A stretch of DNA of 64,000 bases, taken from positions 810,001-874,000 of the forward strand of contig NZ_FXBJ01000002.1 in the NCBI RefSeq assembly GCF_900177385.1, given 5' to 3'. Position numbers and translations under genes: made by a program. This DNA is from Carnobacterium iners (GTDB taxonomy: Bacteria; Bacillota; Bacilli; Lactobacillales; Carnobacteriaceae). Below are positions 17,200 to 26,156 of the stretch, piece by piece (positions within the stretch are counted from its first letter, which is position 1; every line of letters begins with the position of its first letter). Under the pieces are notes generated by a model. It was not told where the DNA came from. It did no database searches and saw only the letters and a list, made by a program, of their open reading frames with translations.

Positions 17200-18162
17200 A
17201 TGTCTTATTTACACTACAAGGCGATTAACTGGAATGAGATCGAAGATAATTTAGATCATTTAACTTGGGAGAAATTAACCTCACTATTTTGGCTAGATAC
17301 AAGAATTCCTGTTTCGAATGATAAAAAAAATTGGGATAATCTATCAGAAACTGAAAAAGATGTATTTAAGAAAGCTTTAATTGGATTAGCTTCTATTGCT
17401 ACTTTCCAATCTGAAAAAGGTTATCTGGTAATAAAAGAAGGTCAGCATACTCAACAAGAAACTGCGATTTACAATAACATTCAATTTATTGAATCGGTTC
17501 ATGCGAAAGCTTATAACACTATTCTTATTGAATTTGAAAAGTCAAAAGAAGTAGAGATGATTTTAAATTGGGCTGAAGAGAATTCAGAAATTCAATACAA
17601 ATTGGATCGCATTCTTGAAATTTATAAAACAGGCAGTACACTTCAAAAGAGAGCAGCGAATTTAATTTTAGAAGGGATTTTAACATGTAGCGGTTCCTTT
17701 ACTCCGTTGATGTACTGGACACAGAGTGAGTTCTTAAATGTCTCTGAAATCATAAAATTAGTCCTTATGAATGAATCGTTGCATTGTTTTTACATCAGTC
17801 ACAAGTTTCGTTTAGGTTACTCTGAATTACCACAGCAAGAAAAAATAGAGTTAAGAGAGTGGGTTTTAGATTTAATTACCGACCTAGTAAACAATGAATT
17901 AAGTTATGTAGAAAAAATTTACAATGGAACTGGCTGGCTAGAAGAAGTTAAAGCCTTTGTTCAGCAGCAGGCTAATAAAGTTCTTACAAGTTTAGATTTT
18001 AACCCTCTTTACCCAGAAGTAGTGGAAAGTAATACCTATATCGATTCAATAAATAATATTCTAGAGAAAGTGACTCATCATGATGAAATCACTTATCAAT
18101 CTAGTGTGAGCTTAAAAGTAGATAGAGAGGATGTAATGAGTGAAGAAGATTATAACTTTTAA
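17200..18162 (+). CDS. NrdF-like small subunit lacking a metal ligand
   Basis: 320 residues, clearly NrdF-like along its whole length, with numbering equal to E. coli NrdF. Retained: Trp31, Glu98, His101, Tyr105 (IESVHAKAY), Glu158, Glu192 and His195, and the C-terminal EEDYNF tail. Changed: the metal ligand Asp67 is Ala (GLASIATFQ) and Asp191 of the radical-transfer chain is Asn (VLMNESLH). It is not the class Ie pattern, in which glutamates are replaced by Val/Pro/Lys or Gln/Ser/Lys. It may be a non-radical partner of the second NrdF, as yeast Rnr4 is for Rnr2, or a variant cofactor protein. Both ideas are inference. The reading frame is intact and has a good ribosome site. Confidence 0.88.
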   Translation: MSYLHYKAINWNEIEDNLDHLTWEKLTSLFWLDTRIPVSNDKKNWDNLSETEKDVFKKALIGLASIATFQSEKGYLVIKEGQHTQQETAIYNNIQFIESVHAKAYNTILIEFEKSKEVEMILNWAEENSEIQYKLDRILEIYKTGSTLQKRAANLILEGILTCSGSFTPLMYWTQSEFLNVSEIIKLVLMNESLHCFYISHKFRLGYSELPQQEKIELREWVLDLITDLVNNELSYVEKIYNGTGWLEEVKAFVQQQANKVLTSLDFNPLYPEVVESNTYIDSINNILEKVTHHDEITYQSSVSLKVDREDVMSEEDYNF

Positions 18163-18227
18163 GTGTAAATGAATTCAGACTAAAATAATGAAAAAGGTAG
18201 AGTTCTATTTTTAAGGAGGAAAATACC

Positions 18228-19184
18228 ATGAGCTTAAAACATAAAGTTATAAACTGGGATAAAATTGAAGACGAGTTAGATGATTATGTTTGGGATAAAG
18301 CAACTTCTCAATTCTGGTTAGATACTCGTGTACCTATTTCAAATGACCTTGCTGACTGGCGAGATCTTTCAGCTGTCGAACAAGAGATTATTAAAAAGGT
18401 CGTGGGAGGATTAGCCCTGTTGGACACTTTGCAGTCTGAAGAGGGGGTCAATGCTATGCGAGAGGATGTTCGTACTCATAAAGAAGCGGCTATTATGAAT
18501 AATTTTTTATTTATGGAAACCATTCATGCTAAAAGTTACGGAACAATCTTAACTTCTTTGAATAGCATTAAAAGTATTAATGAGATTTATGATTGGATGA
18601 ATAACGATGAACGGATGCAGTACAAAGTAAAAAGGATTAACGATATCTATAAAACAGGCAATGCTTTGCAAAAGAAGATTGCTAGCATATTCTTAGAAGG
18701 TGTTTTGTATTACAGTAATTTTTTTGCTCCTTTATGGTACCGTGGCAGCAATAAATTGTCTAACTTAGCTGAACTAATTAAGTTAATTATTCGTGATGAA
18801 TCAGTGCATGGCACTTATTTAGGGTACAAGTTTCGATTAACCTACAATGAATTACCTGAAGAAGATCAGGAAGAATTAAATAGTTGGATGTACGAATTGT
18901 TAGAAGATCTGATGGAAAATGAATTAGCTTATACTGAAGAAATATACAGCCCAATAGGCATGGTTGATGATGTTAAAACGTTCGTTCGATACAATGCCAA
19001 TAAATCTTTACAAAATATGGGTTTTCTAGCGTATTATGAAAATGCTGACTTGGATGATGTTAATCCTATTGTTATGAATGGGATTTCCATTGAAACAGCT
19101 AACCATGATTTCTTTTCACAAGTTGGAGCAGGATATCTGATGGGGAATGCTGAAACGATGCTGGATGAAGACTATGACTTTTAA
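18228..19184 (+). CDS. nrdF: class Ib ribonucleotide reductase radical subunit NrdF
   Basis: 318 residues with all expected residues: LLDTLQ (Asp66), METIHAKSY (Glu97, His100, radical Tyr104), FLEGVLYYS (Glu157), IIRDESVH (Asp190, Glu191, His194) and the C-terminal DEDYDF tail that docks on NrdE. It is therefore the functional Mn(III)2- or Fe2-tyrosyl-radical subunit. It follows the atypical NrdF by 65 bp with its own AAGGAGG ribosome site. The two NrdF proteins are related throughout, indicating tandem duplication or paired acquisition. Confidence 0.94.
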   Translation: MSLKHKVINWDKIEDELDDYVWDKATSQFWLDTRVPISNDLADWRDLSAVEQEIIKKVVGGLALLDTLQSEEGVNAMREDVRTHKEAAIMNNFLFMETIHAKSYGTILTSLNSIKSINEIYDWMNNDERMQYKVKRINDIYKTGNALQKKIASIFLEGVLYYSNFFAPLWYRGSNKLSNLAELIKLIIRDESVHGTYLGYKFRLTYNELPEEDQEELNSWMYELLEDLMENELAYTEEIYSPIGMVDDVKTFVRYNANKSLQNMGFLAYYENADLDDVNPIVMNGISIETANHDFFSQVGAGYLMGNAETMLDEDYDF

Positions 19185-19225
19185 AATTAATAATTAAATG
19201 TCCTTTTTAAAAAATCTATAAAATA

Positions 19226-19262
19226 AAAAGCTATTAATAAACTTTTATTAGTAGCTTTTTTA
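19226..19262 (+). terminator. terminator of the nrd operon
   Basis: Stem AAAAGCTATTAATAAA with TTTATTAGTAGCTTTT followed by T-run, about 40 bp after the second nrdF. Confidence 0.85.
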
Positions 19263-19314
19263 GTACTAAAAATGATTGTTATTATATTTATAAAGAGGCA
19301 ATTGTTTTGTGAAG

Positions 19315-19768
19315 GTTCTAATAACTTGATGTCCCCATAAACAACCTCTTTTATAAGCTTTTCTTTCTCTGTAGTATCAATTAAATAAATTAAAAAATGT
19401 AATAATCTATTTTCTCGCGGTTTCAGTTACTGCCCAATCCGTTTGCTGTTTAGAATTTTCCAACCATTAGGTGATAGCACCTAATAATTTAACAGAAATA
19501 CTTGGATAATTTAAGACAAGCTCACGGAAATCCTCATGTTTACTTACACAAATAGAATAAGCTATTTAGGCTTTAGTAAAAATTTCATAAAGATCTTTCT
19601 CGAATAAAGCTCATTCTCCGGAATGATAAATCATTTCTTCTTATAAGGATTGTTTGTGATAGATTAAGGCATGAATTTTTTTAATTTGATAAGTTGCTAA
19701 GGATTAAAATACAGGAATAGTATATATAATTCTATTTTCCCTTTGCATTCGCAATCATAATTTTGCAT
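19315..19768 (-). pseudogene. decayed Crp/Fnr-family regulator
   Basis: Reading the reverse strand across frames recovers MQNYDCECKGKIEL, FNPQQLIKLKKFM-like, IIYHSGE-like, FEKDLYEIFTKA, ICVSKHEDFRELVLNYPSIS and VKLLGAITxWLENSKQQ, with several stops and shifts. This is the cyclic-nucleotide-binding fold and dimer helix of the Crp/Fnr family, with an N-terminal Cys cluster like FNR-like proteins. The C-terminal helix-turn-helix cannot be found, so the gene is also truncated. Residues quoted across breaks are partly my reconstruction. Confidence 0.6.
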
Positions 19769-19978
19769 TGATTGTTTTTTAAATCTAGCACACTCCTCTG
19801 TAATACGTTATCTGATTAGTTAATTTCATCAGTTTTCTATTTTGAAGGACAGGTTATATTGTTTTAAAAGATAGCATTTTTAATGGTGTGTCTGTCTATC
19901 ATTTTGAGATAGACCTAAGCCTCTTTTAAAAGCTAGACAAGGTTTAAATTGTAGTAATAGATGAAACAATATATTTTT

Positions 19979-19996
19979 ACTTGATTCAAATCAAGT
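19979..19996. promoter_or_regulatory. perfect FNR-type palindrome
   Basis: ACTTGATTCAAATCAAGT contains an exact TTGATNNNNATCAA FNR/Crp-family site and is an 18-bp perfect palindrome. It lies about 160 bp upstream of glyA and about 210 bp upstream of the dead Crp/Fnr gene. Confidence 0.65.
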
Positions 19997-20152
19997 AGAT
20001 AAAAAAAATACTATATTACAATGAACCTACTAAGTACTTTAAGTCAAAAATGAATAAAGGTATTTTAGATAGCCATAAGTTTTATTAACTGAAGAAAAGA
20101 CTATAGTTTCATCCAATTATTTGGTGAAATTATAATTATTGAAGGATGTGTA

Positions 20153-21391
20153 TTGAAAATGGACTTTAGAGAATTTGATAAAGAGGTTTTTGACGCAATT
20201 GATTTGGAAAAAAATCGTCAAGAGCAAAATATTGAATTAATTGCATCAGAAAATTTTGTTTCAGAAGGAGTACTTGCTGCTCAAGGGAGTATTTTAACAA
20301 ATAAATACGCCGAAGGATATCCTGGGAAAAGGTATTACGGTGGATGTGAGTACATCGATATTATTGAAAATTTAGCTATTGACCGTGCTAAAAAACTCTT
20401 TGGAGCTGAATATGCAAATGTACAACCTCATTCTGGTTCAGGAGCTAATATGGCTGTATTTAATGCCTTTTTAAAACCAGGAGATACTGTTTTAGGGATG
20501 GATTTGACACATGGAGGACATCTAACACATGGTTCACCAGTTAACTTTAGTGGCAGAACATATCATTTTATTGCTTATGGAGTAGATAAAAAAAACGAGC
20601 TAATTGATTACGATAATGTAAGAAGCCAAGCATTAAAACACAAGCCAAAATTAATTATTGCTGGTGGAACTGCTTATGCAAGAAAAATTGATTTCTCTTT
20701 ATTCAGAGAAATTGCAGATGAAGTTGGAGCCTACTTAATGGTAGATATGTCACATATTGCAGGGCTAGTTGCTACTGGATTGCATCAAAGTCCAATTCCA
20801 TATGCAGATGTTGTAACTTCGACAACTCATAAAACGTTAAGAGGACCACGTGGAGGATTAATTTTAGCTAAAGAACAATATAGCAAAGCAATTAATAGCG
20901 CTATTTTCCCGGGTATTCAAGGTGGGCCATTAGAGCATGTAATTGCTGGAAAAGCCGTTGCACTCAAAGAAGCTATGATGCCTGAATTTAAAGCATACGC
21001 TACCCAAATAATAAAAAATGCTAAAGCAATGGAAACTGTTTTTAATGCATCAACAGGTCACTTGATTAGTAAAGGTACGGATAACCATTTGCTTTTGTTA
21101 GACGTGACACAATTTGGCTTAAATGGAAAGGAAGCAGAAAAGTTATTAGACGAAGTAAGTATTACGGTAAATAAGAATACTATTCCATTCGAAACATTGA
21201 GTCCATTTAAAACAAGTGGTATCCGAATAGGAACACCAGCAATTACCACGCGCGGATTTAATGAAGGAGACTCAAAAAAAGTAGCAGAATTGCTTGTAGC
21301 AACCTTAGAAGCTAAAGATTATCCAGAAAAAAAATTAGCTATAAAACAAGAAGTACTAAAATTAACTCAAAAAAATCCATTGTATAAATAA
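20153..21391 (+). CDS. glyA: serine hydroxymethyltransferase
   Basis: 412 residues. PLP enzyme converting serine and tetrahydrofolate to glycine and 5,10-methylene-THF. Family markers: [38 protein letters not shown], the PLP-lysine motif [14 protein letters not shown], and [15 protein letters not shown] near the end. AAGGA lies 6 nt before TTG 20153; ATG 20159 two codons later is the alternative. Length is normal (about 410). It is followed by a long terminator hairpin. Whether it is the only glyA of the genome cannot be judged here. Confidence 0.95.
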   Translation: MKMDFREFDKEVFDAIDLEKNRQEQNIELIASENFVSEGVLAAQGSILTNKYAEGYPGKRYYGGCEYIDIIENLAIDRAKKLFGAEYANVQPHSGSGANMAVFNAFLKPGDTVLGMDLTHGGHLTHGSPVNFSGRTYHFIAYGVDKKNELIDYDNVRSQALKHKPKLIIAGGTAYARKIDFSLFREIADEVGAYLMVDMSHIAGLVATGLHQSPIPYADVVTSTTHKTLRGPRGGLILAKEQYSKAINSAIFPGIQGGPLEHVIAGKAVALKEAMMPEFKAYATQIIKNAKAMETVFNASTGHLISKGTDNHLLLLDVTQFGLNGKEAEKLLDEVSITVNKNTIPFETLSPFKTSGIRIGTPAITTRGFNEGDSKKVAELLVATLEAKDYPEKKLAIKQEVLKLTQKNPLYK

Positions 21392-21436
21392 TAAAATTAG
21401 CAGATTAACATTAACTTCTATAAAAAATAGGAGACT

Positions 21437-21490
21437 AGGAGCTAGTCATATATGATATCCTTTATCGTATATGATTGGTTCCTTCTTTCT
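21437..21490 (+). terminator. long hairpin terminator after glyA
   Basis: A 20-bp stem (21437-21456 with 21464-21483) pairs completely if four G-U pairs are allowed, followed by a T-rich stretch. Confidence 0.75.
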
Positions 21491-21570
21491 ATTTATATCA
21501 AATACTGCTACTTTCGAATGAATAAGCTAGATAGTAAGAATAATAATTTTTAACTATAGGAGGAAAATAT

Positions 21571-22203
21571 ATGGAGATGACTGTAAATGAAGTATTGGAT
21601 ATCTTATCGTTTGAGTATCCAAATCCAAAATCAGAGTTAAATTATGATGATCTATTTAGCCTTTTAATTGCTGTGATTTTATCCGCTCAAGCGACAGATA
21701 AATCGATAAATAAAGTAACGCCTAATTTATTTAAAGTTTACCCAAATTTATATAGTTTAGCAAAAGCAGATATAAAAATTGTTATGGAAACTTTAAATAG
21801 TATTAGTTTATATAGAAATAAGTCCAATTTTATTATTGAAACATCAAAGAAAATAGTAAATGAATTTGATGGAAAGATTCCTCAGACACGAGAAAAACTA
21901 ATGTCACTTCCTGGAGTAGGAAGAAAGACAGCAAATGTTGTATTAGCAGAAGGTTTTGGGATTCCAACTATTGCAGTAGATACACATATTATAAGGGTAG
22001 CTAAAAGACTAAAATGGGCAGGAGAAAATGATTCTGTATTAGATGTTGAAAAAAATTTAATGAATATTATTCCAAAAGAACGATGGATAATGGTTCATCA
22101 CCAGTTATTACTTTTTGGCAGATATCAATCTAAAGCTAGGGATACTAGATGTATATATGAAGTTTTGAATAGCTTAAAAGAAAACAGAATAAAATATGAA
22201 TAA
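21571..22203 (+). CDS. endonuclease III-like DNA glycosylase without Fe-S cluster
   Basis: 210 residues. Base-excision enzyme family removing oxidised pyrimidines. The helix-hairpin-helix LPGVGRKTANVV carries the catalytic Lys119, and AVDTHIIRV carries catalytic Asp137; LSAQATDKSINK is also typical. The usual C-terminal four-Cys Fe-S loop (C-x6-C-x2-C-x5-C) is missing: only Cys194 of GRYQSKARDTRCIYEV is left. Fe-S-free members of the superfamily exist, so activity is still possible. Ribosome site TAGGAGG. Confidence 0.88.
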   Translation: MEMTVNEVLDILSFEYPNPKSELNYDDLFSLLIAVILSAQATDKSINKVTPNLFKVYPNLYSLAKADIKIVMETLNSISLYRNKSNFIIETSKKIVNEFDGKIPQTREKLMSLPGVGRKTANVVLAEGFGIPTIAVDTHIIRVAKRLKWAGENDSVLDVEKNLMNIIPKERWIMVHHQLLLFGRYQSKARDTRCIYEVLNSLKENRIKYE

Positions 22204-22592
22204 AGAATTAAGCGTAAAGAATTAAAGCTTATTTCAGATTATTAAACTATATTATAGTCCTGAATAATTTATAGTTTTCAAAAATTTAGTATGGTTCGGA
22301 CTTTACTCTTTTTTGCTTTTTTTATAAATAGTATCTTTTAATTGGAAATGATAACTATTGGAAACAATAATTATCTGTATTTATTAAACAAAAAATGTGA
22401 AGATGTATTCAAAAAAGGTACAGTTGCAATAGACAGCAACTGTATTACAGAAAACGACTACAAAGTGTATTATGTGAGTTAAGTATTCAAGAATGGAATC
22501 GTTTGCTCATCAAAAGAAATTGTCATACACGGCACTCAAATAATTGTAAGGATTCATTATAAATAACTTCACTGAAGGGAGGTGAAAATGAA
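22204..22592. other. intergenic region before the NfeD-like gene
   Basis: Holds a short sequence (about 22256-22285) resembling the upstream flank of the IS1380-family relic near 53.18 kb, and a 44-codon frame at 22348-22482 without a good ribosome site that I cannot support as a gene. Confidence 0.4.
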
Positions 22593-23201
22593 GTGCTAAC
22601 CGTTGTATTAGGGAGTCCGCTGTATTTGCAGTATGTTTTTGCCGGGTGTATAGTCTTAGTCATTTTAACATTGCCATTGAAAGATATTATCAGTATTGGT
22701 TTTTATGACATTAGTGATTTCTTTGTTACTGGTATGATTGCCTTTTTCATTACATATGGAATTCTAGTAGCTGGACGTAAAACAGTATCTACTCTACTGT
22801 TTATAGGTATCTTTTTTGTTATTATGATTGCGATTATGTTAATGAATATTCTCGTTATCTTACCATTTAAAGGACGTGCCGAAAATTCTAGTATTACCTC
22901 TATTTATCAATTAGAGGGTAAAGAGGGGAAGATATCCGTTCCAATTTCGCTTAATAAAACAGGCGAAGTTATTGTTTATACAGGGTTCACACGGGTTAAT
23001 AAAATGGCTAGAATTTACGAAAATGATGACGGGATAACAGATATTCCAATAAACAAAAATGTCTTAGTAATGGACGTCAGAGACCGCGTACTATATGTGT
23101 TACCGTATGATAATAGTATTAAATCTATTGCTAAACGAGTACCGACATGGAATGAAAACAAAAAGAAACAAGTATTAAAAAATAGAGTAAGAAGAAAGTA
23201 G
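22593..23201 (+). CDS. NfeD/YuaF-like membrane protein, flotillin partner
   Basis: 202 residues starting at GTG with GGGAGG about 10 nt upstream. Three to four transmembrane helices (within about 8-95) are followed by a soluble beta-rich domain (about 105-175: LEGKEGKISVPISLNKTGEV, KMARIYEN) resembling the OB fold of NfeD proteins, and a basic tail. It lies 10 bp before the flotillin gene. In Bacillus, NfeD-type YuaF is co-encoded with flotillin YuaG and acts in membrane microdomains. Confidence 0.75.
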   Translation: MLTVVLGSPLYLQYVFAGCIVLVILTLPLKDIISIGFYDISDFFVTGMIAFFITYGILVAGRKTVSTLLFIGIFFVIMIAIMLMNILVILPFKGRAENSSITSIYQLEGKEGKISVPISLNKTGEVIVYTGFTRVNKMARIYENDDGITDIPINKNVLVMDVRDRVLYVLPYDNSIKSIAKRVPTWNENKKKQVLKNRVRRK

Positions 23202-23211
23202 GAATAAACAT

Positions 23212-24687
23212 ATGGATTCAACCTTATTTGGAACAGTCGGCATTATCGCCATTGCCGTTATTTTATTAGTATTATTAGTTAGTCGTTACCGTACTGCTTC
23301 ACCAGCCGAAGCGTTAATCATTTCTGGTACAGCTCTAGGAAATAAAAATGTTTTTATCGATCCTGAGACAAATAATAAGATGAAAATCGTTAGCGGAGGC
23401 GGAACGTTCGTTTGGCCCGTTATTCAAACGGTTAATAAACTGTCCCTTTTATCCTCTAAATTAGATGTTCGTACACCAGAAGTTTATACTAAAGAGGGTG
23501 TACCGGTCGCTGTTGATGGAACCGTTATTATCAAAATCGGATCAACTTCCGAAGATGTTGCAACGGCTGCAGAACAATATTTAGGCAAAACAACAGAGCA
23601 GTTAGAAGGCGAAGCTAAGGAAGTATTGGAGGGTCACTTGCGTTCTATTTTAGGTCGTATGACCGTTGAAGATATCTATAAAAATAGAGATGTCTTTAAC
23701 AGCAATGTACAAGAAGAAGCTGCAAGCGATTTAGCTAAAATGGGATTAGTGATTGTATCGTTCACCGTAAAAGAAGTGACGGATAAAAATGGTTACTTAG
23801 AAGCATTAGGTCAAGGTCGTATTGCTGAAGTTAAGCGTGATGCTGATATTAAGACAGCTAACGCAGACAAAGAAACACGTATCCAACGTGCTTTAGCCGA
23901 TCAAAAATCTCAAGAAGCTGAATTACAACGTGAAACAGAAACAGCGAATGCTAAAAAAGAGAAAAGTTTATTGTTATCTACGTATGAGAGAGAACAAAAT
24001 ATTGCTAAGGCCGAAGCTGAAAGTGCTTATGACTTGAGACGTGCTGAATTAAAGAAACGCGTTGTTGTTGAAGAAGGTAATGCATTAATTACAGAACGTG
24101 AAAAACAAATTGAACTACAAGAGAAAGAAACAATCAAGAAAGAGCGCGAATACGATGCAACTGTTCGTAAGAAAGCGGAAGCTGAACGTTACGCTGTTGA
24201 ACAAAGTGCGATTGCTAGTAAAAATAAATCGATTGCTGAATCTGAAGCTAGAGCTAAAGAAATCGAATTAAATGGTCAAGCAGAAGCTGAAAGTATTCGT
24301 TTAATCGGTCAAGCTAACGCTGAAAGTAAAACAGCATGGGCAAAAGCTATGGAAGGTATCGGAAGTTCAGCCATTACGACTCTGCTAATTGAAGCTTACC
24401 CAGCTATTATCAAAGCATCTGCAGAACCACTAGGTAATATTGATAAAATTACAGTTGTTGATAGCGGAGACGGGAATGGCGCATCAGCCATTACTAAGAC
24501 AGCAACAAATGTGTTAACTTCGACACAAGAAGCTCTTAAGGACGCAACGGGTTTAGACCTAATTGAATTAATTAATTCAATAGCTGGAACAAAGAATATT
24601 GGTCGTCAAATCAATAATTTAAACGATACACTTAGCCAGCCAGCAACTGAATCCGATACACCTATAATCGCAGAAGATTCAGAATAA
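23212..24687 (+). CDS. floT: flotillin-like SPFH-domain protein
   Basis: 491 residues. N-terminal hydrophobic segment (about 7-25), then an SPFH/band-7 domain (PAEALIISGTALG to about residue 200, with GRMTVEDIYKNRDVF). A long Glu/Ala-rich coiled-coil region (about 205-370, with NAKKEKSLLL and QAEAESIRLIGQANAES) and a flexible C-terminus follow. Flotillins oligomerise at functional membrane microdomains and affect secretion, signalling and fluidity. It forms a two-gene unit with the NfeD-like gene. Confidence 0.93.
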   Translation: MDSTLFGTVGIIAIAVILLVLLVSRYRTASPAEALIISGTALGNKNVFIDPETNNKMKIVSGGGTFVWPVIQTVNKLSLLSSKLDVRTPEVYTKEGVPVAVDGTVIIKIGSTSEDVATAAEQYLGKTTEQLEGEAKEVLEGHLRSILGRMTVEDIYKNRDVFNSNVQEEAASDLAKMGLVIVSFTVKEVTDKNGYLEALGQGRIAEVKRDADIKTANADKETRIQRALADQKSQEAELQRETETANAKKEKSLLLSTYEREQNIAKAEAESAYDLRRAELKKRVVVEEGNALITEREKQIELQEKETIKKEREYDATVRKKAEAERYAVEQSAIASKNKSIAESEARAKEIELNGQAEAESIRLIGQANAESKTAWAKAMEGIGSSAITTLLIEAYPAIIKASAEPLGNIDKITVVDSGDGNGASAITKTATNVLTSTQEALKDATGLDLIELINSIAGTKNIGRQINNLNDTLSQPATESDTPIIAEDSE

Positions 24688-24718
24688 ATATCTTTACCAG
24701 TGCACGGTTAGGGGCCTT

Positions 24719-24739
24719 GAGGCAGTTCGATTCTGCCTC
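24719..24739 (+). terminator. hairpin after the flotillin gene
   Basis: GAGGCAG / CTGCCTC perfect stem with 7-nt loop, about 30 bp after the stop codon. No good T-run follows, so termination strength is uncertain. Confidence 0.45.
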
Positions 24740-25255
24740 GTGTAGTTTAGATAAATTAAGGGACTACTAAATAATTTTCGTGAAAAGATTAATCTGTCAA
24801 TTAATCCAGCAAGGAGAGAAAATCATAAAAATAAGCATGTCATGATTAATTAATGCCTATCTCTATACAGGTGAGTCTGTATGCGACTAAAGAATACACT
24901 CTCGTTTTATAACCGATTGCAAAGATATCCGTAAATCGGAATGGTATCTCAATGGATATACAGAACTAAAAAAGCTTATCTGATAAATAAAAAGATGTAT
25001 CTATAGTGATATCTCTTAGACTGGGATATTCTTTTCTTAGTAGGATCAAGTAGCTTATATAAACAAGATTTTTTTACCTTAAACACTATAAAAATATCTT
25101 ATATCGACAGAGTTCTGGATACACGATTATATCTTTTTCTATGTATTTAATTGTATAAGTAGATATTTCTAAATAACAATAATAAAGATATTTTTTTGTA
25201 TCAGAATTAAATTACAGATTTTACGTATACATCCAGAGATAAGATTAAAATAATA
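24740..25255. other. eroded AT-rich sequence
   Basis: No frame or recognised protein remnant that I can support; stops occur in all frames. Confidence 0.4.
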
Positions 25256-26051
25256 ATGTACAAGTGGATACTAGCTAGCTAAGAACTAAAAGAAATTATT
25301 TGGATTTTTCACAGTATAGCTGAAACGGTAGTTAGATGCTTTAGCACAGAGGATATCGTAAAGTATCCTTATTATAGATGAGCTAGGTTGCCTTGGAGAT
25401 AATGGTGGCTTCGAGTTGCTAGTAGAAGACATAGCTAAATTATCGGACATTATAAACTAAAAGAATCTAGATTTATCGATTTACTTATTTAGCTACAGCA
25501 TGGGATGATATACCGCTTAATACTATATCATGGAGTACAGGAATAAAATTGATAGCCTTATCTTATTTGGTTCAAACGAGGGACAAGGTTTAACTCTAAA
25601 AGTAGGAGAATAGATAGTAAAGATGGCAATGATAATCAAAGGTAGAAAGACTAAATCTAAATTCATAGACTCTTTAATTTTTGGTGATTTCAATAAAAAA
25701 GTTCTATTAAAAAAACAATTGGATATGAATGGTTAATAAGATATGCAGATGAACTAGGTAAGTATATCAAATATTCGTATTGTGGAACTTTATTCCCTAT
25801 CAATTTTTAAGACGAGTTAATGGAAAACCTAAAGTGTATTGAAGATAAAAAGAATATTAAAAAATTACCAATATTTATTGTATCAAGAGCGCAAAATCTA
25901 GTGGATGATGTTGTTGAAGGGGTAAAAAGATGATAAGAGACATGAAAAATATGGAGTTGAAGATTTAGAGATGAAACTTTATAAAGTAGGCAAGTCTGAA
26001 TCCCTAAATGAAACCTATAGAAATGAAGTAAAGAAGGATGTTATTGAGTAG
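25256..26051 (+). pseudogene. decayed alpha/beta hydrolase (lysophospholipase-like, S33 type)
   Basis: Joining frames recovers KEIIWIFHSIAETVVR (HGxAEH region), LGDNGGFELLVEDIAKLSDII, IYLFSYSMG (a degenerate GHSMG nucleophile elbow), LILFGSNEGQGLTLKVGE, KFIDSLIFGDFNKK, YCGTLFPINF, LPIFIVSRAQNLVDD and NETYRNEVKKDV near the end. Several stops (such as those after GE and NF) and at least three frameshifts interrupt it. The order matches monoacylglycerol-lipase-like lysophospholipases of Firmicutes. Confidence 0.75.
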
Positions 26052-26069
26052 TTTTAAAAGAAAATAGAG

Positions 26070-26099
26070 TAAAAAGGAACCTTGGTTTAACAAGGTTCT
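26070..26099 (-). terminator. terminator of pgmB
   Basis: On the reverse strand GAACCTTG / CAAGGTTC stem is followed by CTTTTT, about 60 bp after the pgmB stop codon. Confidence 0.8.
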
Positions 26100-26156
26100 A
26101 AATAGGTTGTTTAATCATTTATCATTATTTAAGTAACGTCTTTTAGAATATTATTT

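Larger units (their letters stand above)
19263..20152. other. region between nrd and glyA: dead regulator and FNR-type box
   Basis: Contains the Crp/Fnr pseudogene (19315-19768, reverse) and the palindrome at 19979-19996. Otherwise AT-rich with nothing I can support. Confidence 0.6.

Noticed and set aside
17200-18162. Class Ie (metal-free, DOPA-type) NrdF
   Set aside because: That class has Val/Pro/Lys or Gln/Ser/Lys in place of glutamate ligands; here all glutamates and histidines stay and only Asp67 and Asp191 change.
22348-22482. 44-aa ORF before the NfeD-like gene
   Set aside because: No usable ribosome site and no family resemblance.
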